From positions 1 to 31,977 of IMG/VR virus record IMGVR_UViG_3300047170_000137: a stretch of DNA of 31,977 bases; one strand, written 5' to 3'. This document shows, one piece after another, positions 7,613-15,576 of this stretch (positions are counted from its first letter, which is position 1; the number at the start of each line of letters is the position of its first letter). Source of the stretch: a virus. Made by a program: the position numbers and the translations under genes. Under the pieces are notes generated by a model. That model had not been told where the DNA came from, did not search any database, and saw nothing but the letters and a program-made list of their open reading frames with translations.

Positions 7613-7642
7613 TTGGCTTTCTAGGCCGATCTCGGTTATTAT
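7613..7642 (+). promoter_or_regulatory. Candidate integrase promoter giving a leaderless mRNA
   Basis: TTGGCT (7613-7618), an 18-base spacer and TATTAT (7637-7642) form a plausible sigma70 promoter. Its expected start site, about 7 bases after the -10, falls on the A of the integrase ATG at 7649. No Shine-Dalgarno sequence is present in the short space CGTGGC before the ATG, which supports leaderless initiation. Confidence 0.45.
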
Positions 7643-7648
7643 CGTGGC

Positions 7649-9373
7649 ATGGCAAAACTCAGACCCATGACCCGCGAAGACCTGTTCGGTCGTCGCTTTC
7701 TCAGCTACTTTCGCATGTCCTCCAAGCCTCAGGAGAAGGGCGACAGCATTCGTCGGCAGGACGAAGCGAGGGATCGCATCATTGAATTTTTCAGGCTGAT
7801 TCCGGACGGTGCCCTGATGGATAAGCTGTCAGCATCGAAGGGCCATCATCGAACAAAGGGAGAACTCGGCAAGCTTTTGAAGGGCATCGATGAAGGCACG
7901 ATAGATGTGCGTGGTGTGGTGCTGGGGATCGAGGCGACGGATCGGTTGGTCCGTGAAGGTCAGTTCGATGCGATGGACGTGATCAAAACACTCGTCCGTA
8001 CAGGTGGGATGATCTTGGTAACAGGCGACATGACGATATGGGATGAAGCCGCGATCAACAGCCCCCTGGTCCACAAGTTGGTTGCCGAAATCGGTGCGGC
8101 GCAGGCTTATGCAACACGCCTTGGCGAATTGGCGGCTGGCGCACATGTTGGCCGACGTGAGCGATTAGAAGCCTTCGCGAATGACCCAGAAATTGGCGTC
8201 AAACCCTTTCTCAATGCGAGGCCACCGGCATGGATCGTGCGCCCCCAGGCGCTTCGGAAGGATCAGATACCACCAGGGACGGTGATTTATAGCTTGCATC
8301 CGACCAATGCGCCTGTTCTGAAAGAGATTTTCCAACTATCGGCATCGGGGTGTTCATGTGTGCAGATTGCGGCCGATTTGAACAAACGGGGGATCGCTCC
8401 CTTTGCTTATGGTGAACGATCCCGTCCGATGTGGACCAGTACGGCGATAGCATTTCTGCTGCGGAACGAGGCGGCGATAGGTTTTGTCCAGCCCCATCGG
8501 GTTGAAAATGGCAAGCGGGTTCCGGTCGGACAAAAAGTGCGGCTTTATCCGCCGGCGATCGATGATGCTCTTTGGATGACGGTACGGGACCAGCTTACAA
8601 ACCGGCAAAAGAAACTACGGGGGCGGCGTGGCCCGCATGTTGCTAATATGTTCACGGGGCATGTATTTTGTAAGACCTGTGGCGGAGCCATGCGGATTAG
8701 CACGGGAGGCACGCGGCAGATAGGCCGATGGCTCATCTGCGCCCGATATCTGGAAAGCCGAGCCTGCCAGGACACGACACGCTATGATATGGAGTACTAC
8801 GAAGTGCAGTTGCTGTTTGATTTGGCGGACGCCGCAGCACCTAAGCTGAACCGGAATGCTGACGACCGGGCATTGAGCGAAGAACTGGCTGGGGTACGGA
8901 TTCAAATCCAAACGCTGGAAGAGACAATAGAGACGCTTGTGCCACGCATCGGGCGCAGCGCGGCGTTGGCCGATCAGGTTGAACGGCTGGCAACGAAGCT
9001 GGATACCGAGCGAAATCGAGCTATCACGCTGGAAATGAAAATCGGCTTGGTATCGCAGCCAATCGCACGGCGACGTGAGACATGGGCTTTTATGCGAGGG
9101 TTAATTCAGCCTGCATGTGCGGGTGATGTCGATCTGCGGCAGAGACTTCGATCGTTACTGGCTGGATTGGATTATCAGATCACGGGTGCCATTCTGCATC
9201 GTGGATTGATCTTGACCGTGAACGGTGTGGAGCACGACGTCTATTCAGAAGGTGCCGAGCCCGATGGTCTGTCGCCTGAGGATTGCGGTCTTGCGGATCA
9301 GGCGACCGAGGCGGGGTTTGAATCACCCTTCGATTTTGATGTAGATATGATGGCTGAATTGCGCGACCGGTGA
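7649..9373 (+). CDS. int: Large serine recombinase (phage integrase)
   Basis: This 574-aa protein should catalyse site-specific integration of the phage by a serine mechanism. The N-terminal resolvase domain starts LSYFRMSSKPQEKGDSIRRQ, with the nucleophile most likely Ser24, and ends in the long helix around AQAYATRLGELAAGAHVGRR. A recombinase domain follows (about 190-310). A zinc ribbon is visible from CKTCGGAM to the cysteines in WLICARYLESRAC (about 342-375), then a coiled coil (about 415-475) of the kind that controls integration direction. All parts are in the usual order and the length is normal. It is divergent from the early genes and convergent with the late genes. The attachment site should be close by, but I cannot identify its core. 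Confidence 0.92.
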   Translation: MAKLRPMTREDLFGRRFLSYFRMSSKPQEKGDSIRRQDEARDRIIEFFRLIPDGALMDKLSASKGHHRTKGELGKLLKGIDEGTIDVRGVVLGIEATDRLVREGQFDAMDVIKTLVRTGGMILVTGDMTIWDEAAINSPLVHKLVAEIGAAQAYATRLGELAAGAHVGRRERLEAFANDPEIGVKPFLNARPPAWIVRPQALRKDQIPPGTVIYSLHPTNAPVLKEIFQLSASGCSCVQIAADLNKRGIAPFAYGERSRPMWTSTAIAFLLRNEAAIGFVQPHRVENGKRVPVGQKVRLYPPAIDDALWMTVRDQLTNRQKKLRGRRGPHVANMFTGHVFCKTCGGAMRISTGGTRQIGRWLICARYLESRACQDTTRYDMEYYEVQLLFDLADAAAPKLNRNADDRALSEELAGVRIQIQTLEETIETLVPRIGRSAALADQVERLATKLDTERNRAITLEMKIGLVSQPIARRRETWAFMRGLIQPACAGDVDLRQRLRSLLAGLDYQITGAILHRGLILTVNGVEHDVYSEGAEPDGLSPEDCGLADQATEAGFESPFDFDVDMMAELRDR

Positions 9374-9502
9374 TCCCACTCTCTTGGGTGATCCGACAAT
9401 ATGTCGGTCTATCAAAAAGAATTTCAAACCATCCGAGTCGCACGCGTCCATTTTTGATGCCTGACGACCCGCTCTTTGACAATGATATCAGTGGTCAGGT
9501 GC

Positions 9503-9618
9503 AGCCATCCTCTGTTTGGATGGCTACGATAACAACCAGTCTGCAATTGGAAATCTTGGTGCAGTCATCCTGGCTTTGGATGGCTACGGCAGCTTCCAAG
9601 TCAGCCCGTTCGCGGGCT
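9503..9618 (+). ncRNA. Three related stem-loops downstream of the integrase
   Basis: Three hairpins recur: AGCCATCC/GGATGGCT (9503-9510, 9518-9525), AGTCATCC/GGATGGCT (9563-9570, 9578-9585; one G-U pair replaces a C-G) and AGCCCG/CGGGCT (9603-9608, 9613-9618) with a TTCG loop. Each 3' arm runs into CTACG, followed in two copies by AYAAC, and the first two are preceded by GGTGCAG. The third stem has different bases but keeps pairing. A further hairpin, CCGACA-ATA-TGTCGG, lies near 9394-9408. The integrase 3' side is also where attP could be. A structured RNA, an att region or a decayed repeat-coding scrap are all possible. Confidence 0.35.
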
Positions 9619-9632
9619 ACGACAACAAGTGA

Positions 9633-9854
9633 TCAGTAACATTCGGCTGCGAGACCAAGGGCGTTAAAACTCATTTCGGTAATCGGGTCTTCGATCCAGA
9701 GACAGACCTGCTCGTTAACCATCCCCACCGTCACCGTGTCCAGATGCGCCTGTAACCACAAGCTCATCGACATGTTGAACAACACACCATTAGGGGGAAT
9801 ATGGGGGTGTGGACCGGGGTCGATATGCACCTCGGAGATGGGAAACACTTTCAT
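9633..9854 (-). CDS. Small late protein, unknown
   Basis: This 73-aa protein (MKVFPISEVH...) is the last gene of the late operon. Its ATG overlaps the TGA of the upstream 96-aa gene as ATGA, which supports its being translated. It has a His/Pro-rich segment near residue 14 (GPHPHIPPNG) and an otherwise beta-type hydrophobic pattern, with no membrane segment or signal peptide. I do not recognise a family. Position next to an adaptor-like gene and the giant fibre suggests a structural or assembly role. Confidence 0.5.
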   Translation of the reverse strand: MKVFPISEVHIDPGPHPHIPPNGVLFNMSMSLWLQAHLDTVTVGMVNEQVCLWIEDPITEMSFNALGLAAECY

Positions 9855-10144
9855 CAGACAATCGCCTGAATGGCCATGGTGCCACTACGATTGTATTCCC
9901 GCCCCATCGTGGTGACGACATGACAGGTCAAGGTGGCGCTACTCCCCGGTGTCCCGCCGGTCACCCAGCAAACCACGTTCGGGCTGTCCACTACCACCAC
10001 GGTGATCACCAAACTGGGCATATCGGACGTGACGGTGGCGGACGCGATGCTGTCATCACTCGGCAACGCATCAAAAATAAATGTGTTGTCCAACAGATCG
10101 GCTGGCGTTTGTGCGGAAAATGCCTGGATGAATTCGTAAATCAT
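9854..10144 (-). CDS. Phage fibre-tail adaptor-like protein
   Basis: This 96-aa protein ends in a segment, VVCWVTGGTPGSSATLTC..TTMGREYNRSGTMAI, with the layout of small Ig-like beta proteins annotated in many phages as fibre-tail adaptors (a WxxGGTxGxxxTxTxxxxTxxGR pattern). A ribosome site AGGA lies 7 bases before the ATG. It is coupled by an ATGA overlap to the downstream 73-aa gene and follows the 1777-aa repeat protein. It would help attach or decorate that fibre; this is inference from family resemblance and position. Confidence 0.55.
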   Translation of the reverse strand: MIYEFIQAFSAQTPADLLDNTFIFDALPSDDSIASATVTSDMPSLVITVVVVDSPNVVCWVTGGTPGSSATLTCHVVTTMGREYNRSGTMAIQAIV

Positions 10145-10235
10145 AACTGTATCCTAAATTAGGGTGTGAACGGTGGTGTGGTGTGCGGAGAAAGTCCGCA
10201 ACGGGATACTCGTCCCTTTGAAGTACGCCGTTCAT
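10071..10235 (-). CDS. Possible small ORF coupled to the repeat-protein stop
   Basis: A 54-codon frame starts with ATG at 10235, overlapping the TGA of the 1777-aa gene as ATGA, the coupling signature used by other genes here. It reads MNGVLQRDEYPVADFLRTPH and continues 74 bases into the next gene in another frame. The first 30 residues look more protein-like than the rest. The long overlap with a better-supported gene argues against it being functional over its whole length. Confidence 0.25.
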   Translation of the reverse strand: MNGVLQRDEYPVADFLRTPHHRSHPNLGYSYDLRIHPGIFRTNASRSVGQHIYF

Positions 10236-13200
10236 CCCACGTGTCGCCGTTCGATGTTGTAACGCACGCTGCGTTGTTCCTCGACGCGGACCGACCGTGC
10301 CTCCTGGTTCACCCGCACCTGACTGAGGCTGGGTTTCCCGTCGTAAAACACCCAATATGCATGGCTCGTACAGACGGGGGTTGGCAGGATCGCGGCGAGC
10401 GAAGCGGATTCGCCGATGGCTGAGACAATGACCGAGATCGGTTTGGGAATCGTGGCGGCGATGACCGAGATACAAATGCGCGCGACATGGATACCGGCAC
10501 TCGGTCTTGGAATTATTGACCGTACGGCCATATCGTTGGCATCGCGCAATACCATGGCCGCAGTTGGCGGTGGCAGATGCGCCTTCAGAGTGACGGTTTC
10601 ACCCACCGCGCCGGTAAACCTGCCAGAGGCCAGTGCAGGCTGCGTTGCGATCAGCCTTACTGGCTCACCAATCGCTTGATGAATACTCGCCCCCGGCCGT
10701 CCCAGGCCGCTGATGGCGTAGACGGTCTGACCGATGGCAGTGACGACGGCGGCGCCGGGACGCGGTATCTGTGCGATTGGGTTGACAACGGCGGCCACAA
10801 GCATTTTGATTGCAGACGTTGGGGCCGGAATGGTGACTTTGAGCACGGTGTGATTTGTGCTGATCGCACCGAAGAGGGCGATCGGACGCGGCAGTTGCCC
10901 GGCAAGACTGATCGCTGTGTCCACCGACAGTTTGAAATTGGCGATCGGGCGTGCAATGCCTTTACCGGATTTCGCATTCATCGATGCGATGGGCCGTGGC
11001 AGTGTCGCGATCGCCGAAGCCATTTCGCCACGCGCAGCCGCAAACCGAGCGGTTGGCCGTGCCAGAACGTCGATCAGGGTGGCGAGTCCACGAATATGAA
11101 CGGCGGCGAATTTGGCCACAGGCAGGCTGGAGATTGCAGCTAATTTCAGGACTTCGCCACGTTTGGCGTTAATCGTCACCTGGACCGGTGGAATGCCCTG
11201 GATGATCCCCAACGATTCGCCACGTTTGGCTGTCACATGCACGCTCAGCGCGGGCAGGCTGGCCGAGATGGACAGGCCGTTGTGGGCCAGAAATGCGTTG
11301 ATGGAGGCCCCAGGACGGGGCAGGATCGCCCGGAGGACCATCACCGGCAGGACTTCCGCCAGCATGGCCGCAGCAGGCCGTGGCACGCGGGCGGCGATCT
11401 TTGGTCCGGAGATGCCCGAGAGGGAGAGGAAGGCCGTATTGCCGACAATCACCCCGTTGCCGTAAATCTCGACCGTCGATACCACACCGCTTGATGGATT
11501 GGCCAAGACAGTCCAGGACTGGCCATCAAAAGAATACCACGTGGCAAAAGTACCCCCCGCCGCGCGCACGCCACCGGCTGCCGCATACACGCTGATCGAG
11601 CTACTGCCGGAAATCCAGGTGCCGCCCGCCACCGAGGGCAGGCCGGGGCCTTCATTGAACGCCACCGGCCAACCGGTCGAGGTTGTCCATGTGTTGCCAT
11701 CATAGGAAACGGCTGTGGGGTAAGCGACCGTCTGAAAGTTGACAGTTGGAGGATTGGCGGGTGGACCGGCCAAGGCCAGCAGCAATGTCGGGCCGGGCAT
11801 TGCCAACTGCCAACCGGCCTGAACATAGGTCATGGCCCCGGCCCCGAAACTTTTCAGACTCCCCGAGCCTGTGCTTTCGACGAACCAAGTGGCCCCATCA
11901 GTGCAGGTCATATAGGTTTGCGCCGCCCCGGTCTGGACCGACCCAAACACCAAAAATCCACTGCTCGCATAGGTCAGCGCATTGACCGAGAAGATGGTGG
12001 CACTCCAAGCCGTCGTTTGCAGCGCCCAGCTTGCCCCGTTGGTGGTGACGCCGAAGCAGGGATAATTCGAATTGGTCAGGCTGCTGCCCGCCATGGCAAA
12101 CAGCGCATTGCCGAAGCGCACGTACCGCCATGCGTAGCCCGTGGTTAACGCGACCGGCGTTGACCACGTGATCATGTCGGTTGATGTGGCGGAGTAGAAC
12201 GTCACCCCATGGTCATTCGACCCGATGGCAAGATAAATGCCATTGCCATAATCCATATCACTGATGGCAAACGGGGCGGGTGCCGGAAGCTGCCAATTCA
12301 CCACGCCATCAATGGATCGGATTAAGATGGTGCCGGAGGTGAATTGCCAGAACGAGCCGTTCACAAAGCGGCTGGGCGTAAACCCTGTAGAGACCGAATT
12401 GATCCAGGCAATATTGAACTGGCGTAGCGTAAATCCCACCACCGGCCTTGACAGGGTTGCTGCCAGAATGACCGGTTCGCCGACCCGCACGGATGAGAGG
12501 GCAGCCGGACCCAGCAGCGTCGCTTTTGCCGATGTCCGTGTCCCGATCGCTGCCACGAGATGGCTAACCGGGGGTCCAACCGATGTCGCCAGGGCCGCAA
12601 TCACGACACGGGCATCGGCGATTTTGGCAACCGGTCGCTGGACTCCCGCAACGAGGATCACTCGGGTGCCACGGGCCGAGGACAGACCCGCCGAAGGTCT
12701 GGCCAGAACGGCAATCAGTGTCACACTGGTGAGTTCTAAGGCCGAGATGGCGACTGATGGACGTTGCAGCGTGGCCCGCAGTGACAAACGATCGCCGTGC
12801 CCCGAGATGACACGGGCCGTCGGCAGTGGAAGGCTGGCCAGCAGCGTTAGCTGTTCACCACGTCTGGCGGATACCACCGCAAATGGTTGTGCAGTGCGCC
12901 CCGAAACAATGGCTGCCTCACCGCGTAACGTTGTGATTCGTGCAATTGGTCGTAGCAGAGTGGCAATCATGTAGGATTGCAGCCCGCTCCCGGTGATACG
13001 AACACTGGGGATCGGACGCTGATTGGTGGTCAGCAGCAGAGCCCGTTCACCACGGTTGACAGCGATCCCTGCAATAGGGCGCGGCGACGTGGGTGCCAGA
13101 CTAGCAGCCGCACCGATAGTGGCTGCGCCATGCATCACAGGCAGTGAGTTCGTTGCAGACATCGACACGCCGGTTTTAATGACGGTGGCGAAACTTCCCG

Positions 13201-15565
13201 ATGGTCTGGCGAGAGGCGATACCAGGGCTACGGTATTGCCAAGGTTGCTACTGCACTGTGCAACGGGCCGGGGCAATGCCACCTTGACCGTCGCGACCGA
13301 TCCATATGCACCAACAACACCGGCAACCGGTTTCGGCAGAGCCGACATCACCGCCAGTCTCGATCCGATGGCCGATGAAACTACCACAACCGGCCGTGCC
13401 GTTGTTACGATCGCGGAGAGACGAGTGCCGCTTGCACCTGATAGATTGGCAACGGGTCTGGCCAACGTCGCAGCAAGAGCGCCAACGGGTTCGTTCTCAC
13501 CGGCAATTCTGACCGGAGCGGGTGCTGGCAGCATGGCAGCGAGCGCAAAAGCGGTGCCACGCACGGCGAACACATGCACGATCGGACGCAGCAATGCCGC
13601 CGTCAGATTGATAACCGGTTCGTTTTCACTGAGAGCACTGGCAGTCGGTCTGGCCAGGGTGGACTTGACCGACAATCTTGGGCCATACGCTGTGGTAATA
13701 GCTGCCACCGGCCTTGGAACCGACGATGCTTCTGATAGTCTGTCACCGATGGCCGAGGAAACGATCGCAGCCGGACGCGGTATCGATACCGAAACAGACA
13801 GGCGTTCGCCAATTTTCGATACGATACCAGCAAGTGGCCGTGCTACGGTGGCCACCAGCTTGATGACGGGTTCGTTCTGGCTCGCGATCCGTGCGGCGGG
13901 CAATGGTAGCGATGCAGCAAGACTCAGACCTTCGCCTCTGAGTAAGAACACATGCGCGATTGGCCGTGGCAGAATGGCCGCCAGACTGGTTGCTATGACG
14001 TTTGCAGCGACACCAACTGCAACGGGTTTTGGCAACGTGGATTTCAGCGATAATGTGTCACCGAGAGCCGATCGAACCGAGGCAACGGGACGCGACAATG
14101 ATGCGGTCAACGTGATTGAATCAGCTACAACCACGTAGGTGACTAAAATTAAGCTGGCACCGCCTGAGCGAATGACGGGATTAATGGTTGGATAGGCGGA
14201 CGCGCCACCTGCACCATAGGATTGTCCGCCGTATGGGCCTGCCCCAGACCCGCCTAATGGACCAGCACCGGCACCGCCCACGATGAAGGACCCGGTGCAG
14301 GCAACACTACCACCGGTTGCCGTTGCAATTGCGGCTGAGCCTGATCCGTTGCCACCTGCACCGGATGTAGAGTCAGTAGCATCACCACCGGGCGATGCTG
14401 AGAGATATGATCCGCTATTGAATGTTGTGGATACGCCATCAGAACCAAGCGCGATGGTCACTGGCGTGCCAGCCGACAGGCTGATCAGTGTTGCCTTGGC
14501 GTATCCGCCACCGCCGCCTGAGCCGCCGAAACTCGGTGAACCATTGACGTTGCCTGACGATGTGCCGGAACCACCAAAACCATACACCTCAATGGTTGCG
14601 GTGGCGTAATTGGCTAACGGAGTCCAGGACGTACCACTGGTGATGTAAGTGACAATCGGAACCACAGTTGTCGGGATCACTGCCACGGGGCGGGGCAGCG
14701 TGCTGGCAACCGTCGCTGCGATTTGGCCAGTCCCGGCTATTTTTGCAGCCGGTCTGGGCAGCAGCGCAATAATATTGCTGGATGTGCCGTTAGACGCGAC
14801 ACTATTGGAAAGCGGTCGCGGGAGCGAGGCCCGTAATGTTGTTCTGACTCCGATGACCGACGCGATGACCGCAATTGGACGCGGGATCGACGATCCCTCA
14901 GATAGTTTTTCACCGATGCCTGTTTGCACGATCGCGGATGGCCGTGGCACTGTAACGGAAACGGAAAGCTGTTCGCCTAGTTTCGTTTGCAGATTTGCAA
15001 TCGGTCGGGACAGACTGACTGACAGATTGGCGATCGGCTCGTTTTCGCTGACAATCCTTGCGGTCGGTTTTGCAACCAGGGCAACGAGAGTCGATGATTC
15101 GCCACGGGCCGATGCAATCAGCACCGTTGGACGGGGTGTGCTGGCTAGGACATTCAGAGCCGATCCAGAGGCCGTGGAGAGGCTTGCTATCGGTCTGGCA
15201 GTGGTTGCCGCTGTGGTGATCCGTTCGCCGCGTAGGGCCTGCACAGAGGCTACAGGACGCGGATTACTGGCAGATAGTGCTAGGCTTCGCGTGACCTGAC
15301 TAGAGGTGAATGCAGCGACTGGACGCGGAAGCGATGCGGCCAAGGCTGATTTCGTGCCATGTGCCGAGACGATGGCGGGAACCGGTCTTGCGAGTGTGGC
15401 AATCAGGGCAAGGCTGCCGCCTTCCTTGGCAGATACCGCAGCAATGGGACGTGAAAGGGTTGCAGCGAGTGCAGCCGTAAGGGTGGTCGTGCCGCCACCA
15501 CCGGCAGCCGAGGTGGAAGAACCTACGCCAATCGGTTCACCTAGTGGGGCAATACCCAGAAACAC
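10232..15565 (-). CDS. Giant 21-residue-repeat fibre protein with Gly-rich and Asp-box propeller inserts
   Basis: This 1777-aa protein is built from about 57 tandem units of 21 (rarely 20-22) residues with consensus LxRPxAxxxxxxGexlxlxAt: two short beta strands separated by a turn, and a Pro-rich corner. Units fall in three blocks (about 37-308, 478-1048, 1390-1745). Between blocks 1 and 2 lies a glycine-rich domain (about 310-478; runs of GGSGGGGG) like those in phage tips. Between blocks 2 and 3 lies a region with six Asp-box motifs (SIDGVVNW, STDMITW, TNGASW, TDGATW, SYDGNTW, SFDGQSW; about 1048-1390), suggesting a six-bladed BNR-type propeller. The C-terminal 30 residues are charged. It has no signal peptide and sits last among the fibre genes. 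A long adsorption fibre is the best reading; no named family recognised. Confidence 0.6.
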   Translation of the reverse strand: MFLGIAPLGEPIGVGSSTSAAGGGGTTTLTAALAATLSRPIAAVSAKEGGSLALIATLARPVPAIVSAHGTKSALAASLPRPVAAFTSSQVTRSLALSASNPRPVASVQALRGERITTAATTARPIASLSTASGSALNVLASTPRPTVLIASARGESSTLVALVAKPTARIVSENEPIANLSVSLSRPIANLQTKLGEQLSVSVTVPRPSAIVQTGIGEKLSEGSSIPRPIAVIASVIGVRTTLRASLPRPLSNSVASNGTSSNIIALLPRPAAKIAGTGQIAATVASTLPRPVAVIPTTVVPIVTYITSGTSWTPLANYATATIEVYGFGGSGTSSGNVNGSPSFGGSGGGGGYAKATLISLSAGTPVTIALGSDGVSTTFNSGSYLSASPGGDATDSTSGAGGNGSGSAAIATATGGSVACTGSFIVGGAGAGPLGGSGAGPYGGQSYGAGGASAYPTINPVIRSGGASLILVTYVVVADSITLTASLSRPVASVRSALGDTLSLKSTLPKPVAVGVAANVIATSLAAILPRPIAHVFLLRGEGLSLAASLPLPAARIASQNEPVIKLVATVARPLAGIVSKIGERLSVSVSIPRPAAIVSSAIGDRLSEASSVPRPVAAITTAYGPRLSVKSTLARPTASALSENEPVINLTAALLRPIVHVFAVRGTAFALAAMLPAPAPVRIAGENEPVGALAATLARPVANLSGASGTRLSAIVTTARPVVVVSSAIGSRLAVMSALPKPVAGVVGAYGSVATVKVALPRPVAQCSSNLGNTVALVSPLARPSGSFATVIKTGVSMSATNSLPVMHGAATIGAAASLAPTSPRPIAGIAVNRGERALLLTTNQRPIPSVRITGSGLQSYMIATLLRPIARITTLRGEAAIVSGRTAQPFAVVSARRGEQLTLLASLPLPTARVISGHGDRLSLRATLQRPSVAISALELTSVTLIAVLARPSAGLSSARGTRVILVAGVQRPVAKIADARVVIAALATSVGPPVSHLVAAIGTRTSAKATLLGPAALSSVRVGEPVILAATLSRPVVGFTLRQFNIAWINSVSTGFTPSRFVNGSFWQFTSGTILIRSIDGVVNWQLPAPAPFAISDMDYGNGIYLAIGSNDHGVTFYSATSTDMITWSTPVALTTGYAWRYVRFGNALFAMAGSSLTNSNYPCFGVTTNGASWALQTTAWSATIFSVNALTYASSGFLVFGSVQTGAAQTYMTCTDGATWFVESTGSGSLKSFGAGAMTYVQAGWQLAMPGPTLLLALAGPPANPPTVNFQTVAYPTAVSYDGNTWTTSTGWPVAFNEGPGLPSVAGGTWISGSSSISVYAAAGGVRAAGGTFATWYSFDGQSWTVLANPSSGVVSTVEIYGNGVIVGNTAFLSLSGISGPKIAARVPRPAAAMLAEVLPVMVLRAILPRPGASINAFLAHNGLSISASLPALSVHVTAKRGESLGIIQGIPPVQVTINAKRGEVLKLAAISSLPVAKFAAVHIRGLATLIDVLARPTARFAAARGEMASAIATLPRPIASMNAKSGKGIARPIANFKLSVDTAISLAGQLPRPIALFGAISTNHTVLKVTIPAPTSAIKMLVAAVVNPIAQIPRPGAAVVTAIGQTVYAISGLGRPGASIHQAIGEPVRLIATQPALASGRFTGAVGETVTLKAHLPPPTAAMVLRDANDMAVRSIIPRPSAGIHVARICISVIAATIPKPISVIVSAIGESASLAAILPTPVCTSHAYWVFYDGKPSLSQVRVNQEARSVRVEEQRSVRYNIERRHVG

Positions 15566-15576
15566 TTAGTTAATCC

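Noticed and set aside
12264-15569. Long plus-strand open frames opposite the 1777-aa gene (236, 371, 216 codons)
   Set aside because: They are mirror frames of a repetitive, codon-biased gene; they mimic its 21-codon period and carry no ribosome sites or family features.
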